The notes beneath the pieces are model-generated. The model worked only from the letters and a program-made list of their open reading frames with translations, did not search any database and was not told the DNA's origin. Below are positions 38,601 through 47,280 of a stretch of DNA of 64,000 bases, piece by piece (within the stretch, counting starts at the first letter, position 1; every line of letters begins with the position of its first letter). This stretch comes from Scytonema sp. UIC 10036 (GTDB lineage Bacteria > Cyanobacteriota > Cyanobacteriia > Cyanobacteriales > Nostocaceae). The translations under genes and the position numbers were made by a program. The DNA is taken from NCBI RefSeq assembly GCF_009725235.1, contig NZ_WJFC01000001.1, forward strand, positions 214,840-278,839. Direction: 5' to 3'.

Positions 38601-38935
38601 GGTTATGTATACCCACAAAACGCTACACGATAACGGCAGCCACTCCAGCAGAGTTTTGGTTTATTATAACAAGGGAACAAGGAACGGGGAACTTCGTAAA
38701 AATTAAATCCCATCAAAAGAAGTCTTTATCAGATGCTGCTGCTGTAAATTCAACTTGTAAAGCTATATTTGGAATGGCTCAGCGATTTTGACTCAAGAAT
38801 AAAAACTTTAGAGTACTCATGTCTACAGATATTAACCTTTTAACTCTCTAGCTTAATTGTATATAATCATAAATGACATCACGAAGGCAATTTGTATTTG
38901 TTAACTTAGATAGTAAGGCATTTTACTAATAGCAT

Positions 38936-39145
38936 ATGAGCGAAATTGTTTTTTTGGTTGAAGATGACCTAGACGGTGGATACAATGCAAGAGCGCTTGG
39001 TGAGTCCATTTTCACACAAGCAGATGACTTGACAACTTTGCGGAAAATGATACGAGATGCAGTTCAGTGTCATTATCTTGATGAGCAGAGTCGTCCCAAA
39101 CTCATCCGCCTACATATTGTCCGAGACGAGGTGTTTGCCTTGTGA
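38936..39145 (+). CDS. HicB-like antitoxin (DUF1902-like)
   Basis: The 69-residue protein begins MSEIVFLVEDDLDGGYNARA and has a HicB-like sheet followed by DDLTTLRKMIRDAVQCHYLD. This short HicB-like type lacks a DNA-binding tail. It overlaps the HicA gene by four bases and is likely its antitoxin. The 317-base gap before it holds no recognisable gene. Confidence 0.8.
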   Translation: MSEIVFLVEDDLDGGYNARALGESIFTQADDLTTLRKMIRDAVQCHYLDEQSRPKLIRLHIVRDEVFAL

Positions 39146-39381
39146 AATTGCCCAGAGATTTGTCTGCTGAAGACCTTATTAAAGCACTTACCAAGTTGGG
39201 CTATGAAACGACTCGCCAGACTAGTAGCCACATTCGCCTGACAACTCAGGAAAATGGAGAACACAACCTGACAATTCCTGCTCACGATCCGATTAAAATA
39301 GGAACACTTAGTGCCATTCTTCGAGAGATCGCTAATCACTTTAATTTAGAACGAGAAGAATTACTCAATCGCCTTTTCTGA
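39142..39381 (+). CDS. HicA-type toxin
   Basis: The 79-residue protein uses a GTG start overlapping the stop of the previous gene (GTGA). The HicA motif is TSSHIRLT with its His, after LIKALTKLGYETTRQ and before LTIPAHDPIKIGTLSAILRE. It is a predicted mRNA interferase. The module belongs to a different hic subfamily from the pair at 18.6-19.0 kb. Confidence 0.87.
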   Translation: MKLPRDLSAEDLIKALTKLGYETTRQTSSHIRLTTQENGEHNLTIPAHDPIKIGTLSAILREIANHFNLEREELLNRLF

Positions 39382-39453
39382 TAAAAACAGACCAAACACT
39401 CATAAATACGTTGCACGCAAGTCAAGAAGTTTATTGATTCTCTACAAAAACGA

Positions 39454-39837
39454 TTACCATATTCTATTTATAGAGTAGTTATTAAATGTAACATCACTGC
39501 TAATAATTGAAACTTTTTCTGTCATGACTTGTGCGACAAGTAATCTATCATAAGGGTCACGATGATGTAATGGCAATGTAGTGTAAATTGATAAATGTGC
39601 CATTCTAATCGGCAAAATTTCAATATCATTTAGTACAAGTTGTTCGGGGATAAAGTCCTCATAGTTATTTGGGAGTGTAAGTTTACCAATATTAACTTTA
39701 ATCGCTATCTCCCATAAACTAACCATACTTATCCATAGATCGTTATCTGATTCCAACAAATTCTTTGCGTTGGAACTCAACTGTGGGCTATCATGAATAA
39801 ACCACAAAAATGTGTGAGTATCAATAAGGAATCTCAT
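39454..39837 (-). CDS. VapC-type PIN-domain toxin
   Basis: The 127-residue PIN domain of the LIDTHTFLWFIHD subgroup has Asp in LIDTHTF, Glu in SLWEIAIKVNIGKL, and HRDPYDRLLVAQ, then SSDVTF. It is unrelated in sequence to the duplicated PIN toxin. It overlaps its Phd-type antitoxin by four bases. Confidence 0.92.
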   Translation of the reverse strand: MRFLIDTHTFLWFIHDSPQLSSNAKNLLESDNDLWISMVSLWEIAIKVNIGKLTLPNNYEDFIPEQLVLNDIEILPIRMAHLSIYTTLPLHHRDPYDRLLVAQVMTEKVSIISSDVTFNNYSINRIW

Positions 39838-40061
39838 TCCATGTACTCACGAAGTTCTTCTAGAGGTGCATCAAAATCATCAGACATCCAAATTAGTCCT
39901 TTGGCACTTCCACTTTGACGCCGTTTTTTTGGGTGATTTAAACGAATTATTTTTAAAATTGGCTCGTTGTTCTGAGTAATTACAATTTCGTCACCTGAAA
40001 GCGCTGTTTGAAACAAACTTTCTGGAGAACTTGTAGCTTGAGATATATCGACTTGATGCAT
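39834..40061 (-). CDS. Phd/YefM-type antitoxin
   Basis: The 75-residue protein has an N-terminal Phd fold (MHQVDISQATSSPESLFQTA, GDEIVITQNNEPILKIIRL) and a toxin-binding tail (GLIWMSDDFDAPLEELREYM). It should bind its operator and neutralise the PIN toxin. The last 27 or so codons are duplicated at 40263-40344. Confidence 0.9.
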   Translation of the reverse strand: MHQVDISQATSSPESLFQTALSGDEIVITQNNEPILKIIRLNHPKKRRQSGSAKGLIWMSDDFDAPLEELREYME

Positions 40062-40140
40062 ATCAATTCAATATTGGAGAAATTCATACATTATTATATC
40101 ACAATAATATAGGAGAGAAGATAAGCGGTTAAGGGAAATA

Positions 40141-40209
40141 GGGTTGAGCGCTTCGCTCAACCCAACAAATGCTGATAAATGTTGGGTTTCGTTCCTCAAC
40201 CCAACCTAC
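40141..40209. repeat. Dispersed palindromic repeat (GTAGGTTGGG family)
   Basis: It is nearly identical to 1134-1208, from GGGTTGAGCG to CAACCCAACCTAC. It lies between the antitoxin gene and a duplicated antitoxin tail, so it is close to a recombination junction. Confidence 0.85.
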
Positions 40210-40262
40210 GTAATTTCGTATTTTTATGCAAAACCTACGCAGTCTTGAATCAGTATGAGACA

Positions 40263-40344
40263 ATATACTCACGAAGTTCTTCTAGAGGTGTATCAAAATC
40301 ATCAGACATCCAAATTAGTCCTTTAGCACTTCCACTTTGACGCC
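40263..40344 (-). pseudogene. Duplicated 3' tail of the Phd-type antitoxin
   Basis: About 82 bases match 39841-39922 with only a few changes, encoding RQSGSAKGLIWMSDDFDTPL and on to LREYI. The fragment has no 5' part and is joined to the remains of a dynamin-like GTPase gene. Confidence 0.85.
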
Positions 40345-40358
40345 AATACTCGTAGATA

Positions 40359-41291
40359 CTATAGATTAGCCCATTCTTGTATAACTGCATCAGCCTCTTT
40401 AATACCATTACGAATAATAATATTGTGCAGAGTACTACCATCTAATCCAGGAAGATCGACCAAGCAAACATTTTTTGGAAGTTGCAATGTCTTTGTTTCT
40501 GCATGACTTTGTACCGAATGTAGGTGATAACTGACGCTCTCGATTAAACCAATGCAGCGAGAAGATTTTTCGACATTGCGATCGCTATTTTCATCAACAA
40601 GCTATTTGAGGCTTTCTGCATCTCTAACGTTGTCCATGAAAAATTCACGTTGCAAACTACTCATATTGTTATTGAGATATTGTGAAACAAGATCGCTGAG
40701 TGTTTTCCGCAAGTTTTCAAAGTTTTTGCGAATTTCGACTTCTGCAATTTTCTATTCTGGCTCCACAGTTGCAAGTTTACTTGCAAAGCCTATATCTAGT
40801 TTGCCATTCAGCCATGATATATCAATTTTGTAATGCTGGTAGCGTTGAAGAGATTCATAGATGAGTGTACGAATGTTTTTTTCGTCTCGATAATTTACTA
40901 TCGCTTTTCGAGGTTCTGTTTCTAGCAGATCGAAGAAAATTTCCAACACTGTACCAGTAGCTGGTTTACCAGCAATTCTAGCCAGAACTATATCATCTCC
41001 CAGTAAGGCATTAGTCAACGTACTTTTACCAGCACCAGTGACACCAATGAGAGCAATGCGGTAAGAACGTTGATAATCGAGAGCCTTCTTTGCACGAGCC
41101 AAAATATCCTGATAGCCCGGTTTGTCCTCTGGATATTTCTCAAAGTAGTTTTCTAGCTCTTCTAACCGTTCAACTTGTTTTAGAAAGCGCTCTACCTGTT
41201 CGTCGCTAGCATCAGGTAATCCGTTTTTAATCTCTTCTTGTCGTGACATTTCTATCTCTTGTGTTAATTGAATATCTTCACTTAAAGTCAT
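40359..41291 (-). pseudogene. Bacterial dynamin-like GTPase, N-terminal half, two nonsense codons
   Basis: The G1 loop GVTGAGKSTLTNALLG and a TGTVLEIFF switch region are followed by an in-frame TAG at 40752-40754. The same frame then continues (IAEVEIRKNFENLRKTLSDL), hits a second TAG at 40602-40604, and goes on to the G3 motif VDLPGLDGSTLHN before ending at 40359. The frame is constant throughout, so the gene died by point mutation. Full-length relatives have 600 or more residues, so the helical stalk and paddle are also missing. The right end is an apparently normal start (MTLSEDIQLTQEIEMSRQEE). Confidence 0.8.
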
Positions 41292-41303
41292 AGCGCTCGC
41301 TCT

Positions 41304-41642
41304 TTAAATATTGAATCCGTATTTTCTTAATGCTTGAACAAGAATGATATCGCCATCCGCCGTACCATCTAATGCAGCAGAGGATTTAGACATCTCTTCC
41401 CAGCAAGTCACAGAGGCTCTAGTTGTCATACAAAGCCTCACAAGGTAAAATCTAAAATTGCATTCCCTTCTGGCGCTAGTTAACTGTAAGTCTCTTGGAT
41501 TGCGATCGTGCAAATTGTATATAGTATTGCATATGGGCATCATCTGTTCTTTCGAGAAACGACCCGGAACTTGTGCAAATGTGCTACTTGGAAATGCAAT
41601 GGACACCGTTAAACTGACAAGTAAACTTATGGCAGTTTTCAT
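41304..41642 (-). CDS. Small exported protein, unknown
   Basis: The 112-residue product has a clear Sec signal peptide (MKTAISLLVSLTVSIAFPSS, cleavage after TFAQ). The mature part has four Cys (ICNTIY, ECNFRF, RLCMTT, VTCWEE) that could form two disulfides. A GGAG-like site precedes the ATG. The family was not recognised. Its upstream region (41660-41756) is duplicated upstream of another small exported protein gene (47998-48405). Confidence 0.65.
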   Translation of the reverse strand: MKTAISLLVSLTVSIAFPSSTFAQVPGRFSKEQMMPICNTIYNLHDRNPRDLQLTSARRECNFRFYLVRLCMTTRASVTCWEEMSKSSAALDGTADGDIILVQALRKYGFNI

Positions 41643-41659
41643 ATTTACTCCTAAAATCC

Positions 41660-41756
41660 AATTGTTTTTCTTAGGAATGTCAGATGGTATTTGAACTGAA
41701 GGTTAAACCTGTTTGCTAACCCTGTTAATTCTTAATTGGTAGCAGTGATATTAGTT
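41660..41756. promoter_or_regulatory. Shared non-coding leader, copy 1
   Basis: The sequence from ATTGTTTTTCTTAGGAAT through AACTGAAGGTTAAACCTGTT to TAGTTTATTCATTTT aligns over almost 100 bases with 48496-48597. Both copies lie upstream of a leftward gene for a small exported protein and upstream (on the other side) of exoprotein sequence. Because the two leftward genes are unrelated, the conserved block itself is likely to have a role, perhaps as a promoter. This is inference. Confidence 0.55.
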
Positions 41757-41792
41757 TATTCATTTTCAAGCAGCACTCCAGTGTTTTTAATT

Positions 41793-41995
41793 CGTCTCTA
41801 GTTGTTCCAACACTGGTATAAGTAAGCCAGCACAATTAAAGTTAAAAGCGTGAGGATCGTCATTAGTCATTTGTCATTCGTCATTGGTAAGGATTTCAGG
41901 TCTGTTTACATTTTGTAATGTAGTTCGGTTTATTTGTGCTTGGCTACTTAGTTTGTGCTAGTATATCCCAGCAGCAAGAATCAGCGCTGTTTATA
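41793..41995. repeat. Partial duplication of the exoprotein 2 upstream region
   Basis: GTCTCTAGTTGTTCCAACAC (41792) and TAGTTTGTGCTAGTATATCC with AAGAATCAGCGCTGTTTA (41950-41993) recur as one continuous block at 42830-42898, directly upstream of exoprotein 2. A heptamer GTCATT repeat (41862-41889) sits between the two pieces here. The retropepsin gene pair lies between the duplicates. Confidence 0.65.
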
Positions 41996-42110
41996 GTATG
42001 TATTTTTCAGGTAAATGAAGTACATCGGTAGGAGAGCAATGCCTTGCGCCCCTACAATACCAGGTGAACCTAGCTTGTATAGCCGCGATTTCAATCGCTA
42101 TTAATAAATT

Positions 42111-42536
42111 CTATTGAAAAACTCTTTTAGGGCTAATCTCGAATACCGACTCAGCACGGTAAAAGCAAACATCAAAGGCTAGAAAAAAATTCATATGTCC
42201 TAAAATCAATGGAGCATTCCTGTCTCTTGTCCAAGCAAAAGCTAGTTCTACCGGAGGAAACTGCTCAACATTTGCTATCAACACTAATGCTCGTGCTTCA
42301 AACCTAGCCAGATTACCCCCTAATGGAACAGAGAGTCTTTGACGTTCCCAAACAGCTCCTAGCCTTAAACCTATTTCGTATGGTAATACATTGACGCTAG
42401 AACCTGTATCTAGTAAGCCTGATACACTGAGAGATTGGTTTTGATAAGTTAGGACTATCGGTAGATAGGGTAGCGTGCTTAATGCACCAAGTTGTGGATT
42501 CATCTCGGTGAATGCAAATCTAGCTTTATCAACCAT
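42111..42536 (-). CDS. Retropepsin-like aspartic protease
   Basis: The 141-residue protein has a single aspartic-protease lobe with catalytic motif LLDTGSSVNVLPYEIG and a hydrophobic second motif near APLILGHMNFF. Length and motif fit a retropepsin that works as a homodimer. No signal peptide is present. It overlaps the upstream small gene by eight bases. Substrates are unknown. Such pairs are common in cyanobacteria, as I recall. Confidence 0.82.
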   Translation of the reverse strand: MVDKARFAFTEMNPQLGALSTLPYLPIVLTYQNQSLSVSGLLDTGSSVNVLPYEIGLRLGAVWERQRLSVPLGGNLARFEARALVLIANVEQFPPVELAFAWTRDRNAPLILGHMNFFLAFDVCFYRAESVFEISPKRVFQ

Positions 42537-42747
42537 GTGTCGTTGCTTTTTCCTCTACCAATGCCTTTGCTAAAACAGCAGCAGCTTCAAAAGAATCGTG
42601 TAAGCCTTGACTAGCTACTGTGCCCTGAGTGTCTAATACAGCTAAACCTGATTCCTTCAATAATTCAGTTACCAGGAAATGTAGTAGCAGAAGCTTATCA
42701 GAGTAAGATAATTCCTTCAGAAGGGGCATAAGTTCGGTGAGTGACAT
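42529..42747 (-). CDS. Small partner protein of the retropepsin
   Basis: The 72-residue helical protein (start MSLTELMPLLKELSYSDKLL) resembles the small proteins that precede cyanobacterial retropepsin-like genes and some antitoxins. It overlaps the protease start, so the two are translationally coupled. It could be an inhibitor or antitoxin-like partner (inference). Confidence 0.65.
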   Translation of the reverse strand: MSLTELMPLLKELSYSDKLLLLHFLVTELLKESGLAVLDTQGTVASQGLHDSFEAAAVLAKALVEEKATTHG

Positions 42748-42925
42748 AAAGATGTTTAATCAATTTGGGCTGCAACTATTATATCGTTGCTATCAAAAAC
42801 ATCTCTGTGAGATTAACTGACTACACTTTATCTCTAGTTGTTCCAACACTGGTATAGTTTGTGCTAATATACTTCAGCGACGAGAATCAGCACCATTTAC
42901 CAACGGTTACGACTGGGAGGTTGCA

Positions 42926-45900
42926 ATGTTTGGGGTCAAATCTTGTTGGGGCTGGTTTTTCAGTAGTGCGTTTGGTTCCGCCATTGTTCCTTGGGCGATC
43001 GCGATCGTTTCCTCTTTTAACTGTGTCCAAGCTCAAATTATCCCAGACAACACCTTAGGTACACGGGTAAATGGCGAGTTAACAACTTCATGTGAAAGCG
43101 GTGTTTGTTCCATTACCAATGGCTCCCAACGGGGAAGCAATTTGTTCCACAGCTTTCGTCAATTTTCGCTTCCAAATCCTAATGACGTTGCAGATTTCCA
43201 GACAAACTCAGCAATTAACAATGTAATTGTGCGCGTCACAGGGGTAGGAGTTCCCTTTATTTCTAATATTAATGGCACTATACAGACGAGTTCTCCTGCT
43301 AACTTCTTCTTACTCAACCCAAATGGTATTATCTTTGGTCCTGGTGCGGTGTTGGATGTTGGCGGTGCTTTTTTAGCAACAACGGCGAACCGAATGGATT
43401 TTAAAGATGGGACACAATTGACAACAACAAATCCAACTGAGCTATTAACAATTACTGCTCCGATTGGCTTGGGACTAACAGGAACGTCGGGGAATATTAC
43501 GATGCAGTCCTCATTTTTCTCGGCAGGACGAACTGACAACTTTAGCGATTTAGCGTTAGTAGGGGGTAAGATATCGCTGGATGACACAACTTTACAAACT
43601 CCGGGGGGTCGAGTCGAGTTGGGTGGGTTAGCAGCATCAGGAACTGTAGGGTTAGATGTTGTAGGAAATAATCTGAGTTTGAGTTTTCCCCAACAAGTGC
43701 AAAGGGCAGATGTGTCCCTTACCAATGGCACTGGTGTATTTGTAGAAGCTGCTGGTGGTGGTAGTATCGCAGTCAACGCTCGGAATTTAGATGTTTTGGG
43801 AGGAAGCGTTCTTTCAGCTGGGATTGAGGAAGGTAATGGTTCAGTTGGCACTGTAGCTGGAGACATCATCCTAAATGCTACTGAGGACATAAAATTTGTT
43901 GGGAGCGACATCTTCAATACTGTGCGATCGCAATCAATAGGCAATGGAGGGAATATTAAAATTTTCTCGCGATCGTTGTCCTTAACGGATAGCACTCAAC
44001 TGTCTACTAGCACTTTTGGAGAGGGAAATGCAGGTAATGTCAATGTTGATGTCACCAGTGCGGTGACGATTTCTGGCGTGAAGGACGGATTTGCCAGTGG
44101 AATTCGCAGCACTGTGGGAACGGAGGCAAAAGGCAATGGCGGCAACATTAGTATTGCTGGTGGTTCGTTGTCATTAACTGATGGCGCTCAAATGATTGCT
44201 AGCACCTTTGGGCAAGGGGATACAGGTAATGTCAATGTTGATGTCACCGGTGCAGTCAAAATATCTGGGAGAAAGGACGGATTTGCCAGTGGAATTCGCA
44301 GCAATGTGGAAACAGGAGCAAAAGGCAATGGCAGAAACATTAATATCTCTGGTAGTTCATTCTCCCTAACTGATGGTGCTCTATTATCAGCTAGCATTAA
44401 TGGAGAAGGGAATGCAGGTAATGTCAATATTGATGTTACAAGCGCAGTGACAATTTCTGGAGTCAAGGATGGAATTCCTAGTGGAATTCTCAGCGCTGTG
44501 GGGACGAGAGCAAAAGGCAATGGCGGCAATATTACTCTCTCTGGTAGTTCGTTATCTATAACTGATGGTGCCGGGTTATTTGCTAGCACTCTTGGAGTAG
44601 GGGATGCAAGCAATGTCAATGTTGATGTTACGGATGCAGTCATGATTTCTGGGGTGAAGAACGGATTTGCTAGTGGTATTTTCAGCACCGTAGGAACGGA
44701 GGCAAAAGGCAATGGCGGCAATATTACTCTCTCTGGTAGTTCGTTATCCATAACTGATGGTGCTGGCGTATACCTCAGCACTTTTGGGAATGGGGATGCA
44801 GGCAAGGTTAATCTTGGTGTTACAGGTGTAGTCGCGATTTCTGGGATAAAGGATGGATTTGTCAGTACAATTGCCAGCACTGTAGAAACGGGAGCAAAAG
44901 GTAATGGCGGCAATATTACTCTCTCTGGTAGTTCGTTATCTTTAACTGATGGTGCTCAATTGTCTACCAACACTTTTGGAGAGGGTAATGCGGGCAATTT
45001 CAATGTTGATGTTGAAGATGCAGTGACGATTTCTGGATTCAAGGACGGATTGTCCAGTGGAATTTTCAGTGCTGTGGGAACAAAGGCAAAAGGTAATGGT
45101 GGAAACATCACGATCTCTGGTAATTCTTTCTCCTTAACTGATGGCGCTCCACTGCAAGCCAGCACTCTTGGAGAAGGGAAAGCAGGTGATATTAATGTTG
45201 ATGTTCAAGGTGCGGTGACTATTTCTGGTGTCAAGTACGGATTGTCCAGTGGAATTTTCAACGCTGTGGGAATAGGGGCAATAGGTAATGGTGGGAACAT
45301 CACGATCTCTGGTAATTCTTTCTCCCTCACGGATGGTGCTCAACTGATTGCCAGTACCTTAGGAAAGGGAAATGCGGGCAATGTCAATGTTGATGTTCAA
45401 GGTGCAGTGACGATTTCTAGAGTCAAGGACGGATTTCCCAGTGCGATTTTCAGCGCCGTAGAGACGACGGCAAAAGGCAATGGTGGGAACATCACGATCT
45501 TTGGTAGTTCGCTGTCTTTAATTAATGGTGCTGAACTATCCGTCAGTACTTTTGGAGTAGGAAATGCGGGTAGTATGTTTTTGCAAGCAAAAGATTTTGT
45601 GGCTTTTGCAGGTGATGCTAGAGTATTCAGCACTGTGGAATCTCAAGGTGTAGGCAAAGGTGGGGACATCAACATCAGCACAGAAAAATTCTTCCTGAAA
45701 GATGGTGCTCGAATTATTGCTAGTAGTGTGGGAAATGGGGCGGCGGGTAACTTGAATGTCAATACTCGCACTATCCTTCTGGACAATAGTACTCTCAGTG
45801 CTGATACTCGCAGTCGGGACAATAACCTAAATGTAGAACAAGCAACTATTACCATTAGTGCAAGAGATTTAGTGTTACTGCGTCGTGGCAGTAACATCAC

Positions 45901-46570
45901 CACCAACGCTAGGGGAGAAAATGTATTTGGTGGCGATATCAACATTAACACTAAATTCCTTGCTGCTTTTGAAAATAGCGATATCACTGCCAACTCAACT
46001 GACTCACGTGGTGGTAATATCAGAATTAATACCAAAGGCATCTTTGGCGCTGGGTTCCGGGATATAGCTTCCTCAAAAACAAGTGACATCACAGCTACAG
46101 GCGCAACGCGAGAGTTAAGTGGCAATGTAGAAATCACCCCACCTGATGTCGATCTCACTAGTGGATTAGTCGAACTCCCAATTAATCTAGTTGATGCTTC
46201 AAACCAAATTTACACCGCCTGCACTCCAGGTACGCGACAATTTCAGAATACTTTTACTGCAACAGGGCGAGGTGGACTACCACTCAATCCCACTGAACCA
46301 CTACAAGATTCAAGTACCATTGCACAGTGGGTGAGATTGCGATCGCCTGAGAACGCACGTCTGGAGCAATTGCACTCAGAAAACTCAGTTCAAACCACAA
46401 TTAGCGAACCCACAGTAGTTTCAATGACTCCCAACCTTGCGGCGACAAAAGCTCAAATTGTGGAAGCGTCAAGTTGGGTAGTTGATGGTAATGGAAACGT
46501 AGAATTAGTGGCACAAGTGCCTGGTATTACCTCTCACAGCCCTTGGGTTCCAAGAGCTTCTTGTCAATAG
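42926..46570 (+). CDS. Two-partner-secretion exoprotein, haemagglutinin N-terminal domain (2)
   Basis: The protein has 1214 residues, with GGGAGG as ribosome binding site. A long signal peptide (about 1-36, ending NCVQAQ) is followed by the TPS domain with NLFHSFRQFSLPNPND, FFLLNPNGIIFGPGAVLDVG and AFLATTANR. From about residue 340 there are eight full tandem repeats of exactly 64 residues (192 bp): GNGGNITLSGSSLSLTDGAQ, then NVNVDVTSAVTISG and KDGFASGI. A ninth is partial. The C-terminal third (FGGDININTKFLAAFENSDI, NQIYTACTPGTRQFQNTF) matches exoprotein 1, and the protein ends SPWVPRASCQ. It is probably a surface adhesin exported through a TpsB pore. Its own 3' end was copied to 47669-47815. 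Confidence 0.92.
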   Translation: MFGVKSCWGWFFSSAFGSAIVPWAIAIVSSFNCVQAQIIPDNTLGTRVNGELTTSCESGVCSITNGSQRGSNLFHSFRQFSLPNPNDVADFQTNSAINNVIVRVTGVGVPFISNINGTIQTSSPANFFLLNPNGIIFGPGAVLDVGGAFLATTANRMDFKDGTQLTTTNPTELLTITAPIGLGLTGTSGNITMQSSFFSAGRTDNFSDLALVGGKISLDDTTLQTPGGRVELGGLAASGTVGLDVVGNNLSLSFPQQVQRADVSLTNGTGVFVEAAGGGSIAVNARNLDVLGGSVLSAGIEEGNGSVGTVAGDIILNATEDIKFVGSDIFNTVRSQSIGNGGNIKIFSRSLSLTDSTQLSTSTFGEGNAGNVNVDVTSAVTISGVKDGFASGIRSTVGTEAKGNGGNISIAGGSLSLTDGAQMIASTFGQGDTGNVNVDVTGAVKISGRKDGFASGIRSNVETGAKGNGRNINISGSSFSLTDGALLSASINGEGNAGNVNIDVTSAVTISGVKDGIPSGILSAVGTRAKGNGGNITLSGSSLSITDGAGLFASTLGVGDASNVNVDVTDAVMISGVKNGFASGIFSTVGTEAKGNGGNITLSGSSLSITDGAGVYLSTFGNGDAGKVNLGVTGVVAISGIKDGFVSTIASTVETGAKGNGGNITLSGSSLSLTDGAQLSTNTFGEGNAGNFNVDVEDAVTISGFKDGLSSGIFSAVGTKAKGNGGNITISGNSFSLTDGAPLQASTLGEGKAGDINVDVQGAVTISGVKYGLSSGIFNAVGIGAIGNGGNITISGNSFSLTDGAQLIASTLGKGNAGNVNVDVQGAVTISRVKDGFPSAIFSAVETTAKGNGGNITIFGSSLSLINGAELSVSTFGVGNAGSMFLQAKDFVAFAGDARVFSTVESQGVGKGGDINISTEKFFLKDGARIIASSVGNGAAGNLNVNTRTILLDNSTLSADTRSRDNNLNVEQATITISARDLVLLRRGSNITTNARGENVFGGDININTKFLAAFENSDITANSTDSRGGNIRINTKGIFGAGFRDIASSKTSDITATGATRELSGNVEITPPDVDLTSGLVELPINLVDASNQIYTACTPGTRQFQNTFTATGRGGLPLNPTEPLQDSSTIAQWVRLRSPENARLEQLHSENSVQTTISEPTVVSMTPNLAATKAQIVEASSWVVDGNGNVELVAQVPGITSHSPWVPRASCQ

Positions 46571-46630
46571 TTGGGATTGCCAGTACCCAGCACATTAGAA
46601 AGAAGCTAATTGTGAGTTAGTGGGGTAAAA

Positions 46631-46765
46631 GTGTCTGAGAGTTTGTACAAATGGCAAGGTTTAGGAATAGCGATCGCAAGCACAATAGTCTTGCATATAA
46701 ATAGCTCAGTTGCTCAAATGACTTTGCTGAACACAACAAACAACGGTAAACTAATAACACAATGA
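46631..46765 (+). pseudogene. Exoprotein 5' fragment D (signal peptide)
   Basis: A GTG start and signal peptide [20 protein letters not shown] followed by SSVAQ closely match the truncated gene at 34212. The frame ends at a TGA after 44 codons. As in the other copies, the GIAIA residues are encoded by a HIP1 site. It abuts the left end of VapBC block copy 2. Confidence 0.8.
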
Positions 46766-46831
46766 AAACCTCGCTCGTTCGTAATAAATTGGGTACAATT
46801 TACAAACAAAACTCTAGTATTTCCCAGGTTT

Positions 46832-47278
46832 TTAGCTGTTTATACTGTTGGGGTGAATAATAGTAATTCCCTCAACTGGAACAAAGTCTTTTGGGTTTAA
46901 AGTCAGAATATGACTGATATTATGGGCAAGCACTACTGCTTGTAGGCGTAAATCATGGATGCGTTTCCCTGAAATCCTATGAGTTGTAGCGAGGCTCAAC
47001 CAAATGCGAAATATACTCGGTGTTTCTTCTAGCCACTCAAACTGTTTTATGAGCATTTGCACTGCTCGTTCGGTTTCTTCTGGTGTCCATCCCAATCCAT
47101 TTACATCAGTAGGACGAGTGGCTACAACCCAAAATTCAATTAAAACTTGAGATGTAATAAAACATTGATGATTGTTAGATATTAGATACCTGATTGTACG
47201 ATCAACAAGATTGTAATCGGGAGCAGCTATATCCCTGGAACGCAACAGGATATTGGTATCTAATAGATAATGGGTCAT
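46832..47278 (-). CDS. VapC-type PIN-domain toxin (copy 2)
   Basis: The 148 residues are the same as at 37918-38364 apart from IFRIWL for IFHIWL and ATTHRI for ATIYRI. All PIN acidic residues are retained (LLDTNILLR, IEFWVV, HDLRLQ), so it should be active. Confidence 0.88.
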   Translation of the reverse strand: MTHYLLDTNILLRSRDIAAPDYNLVDRTIRYLISNNHQCFITSQVLIEFWVVATRPTDVNGLGWTPEETERAVQMLIKQFEWLEETPSIFRIWLSLATTHRISGKRIHDLRLQAVVLAHNISHILTLNPKDFVPVEGITIIHPNSINS

Positions 47279-47280
47279 AC

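Larger units (their letters stand above)
37888..38670. repeat. Duplicated VapBC block, copy 1
   Basis: This segment of about 784 bases is a near-identical direct repeat of 46801-47584. It starts at ACAAACAAAGCTCTAGTATT and ends at TTTGGTTTATTATAAC, and sequences outside these points differ. It contains both toxin-antitoxin genes and their 3' and 5' flanks. No inverted ends or target-site duplication were seen. Confidence 0.85.

Noticed and set aside
44188..45633. Long antisense frames under exoprotein 2
   Set aside because: Same cause: 192-bp coding repeats read backwards give repetitive, non-protein-like products.
43939..45660. Evenly spaced repeats suggestive of a CRISPR-like array
   Set aside because: The 192-bp period is continuous coding sequence in one frame with a beta-helix motif, and there are no short palindromic repeats with unique spacers.
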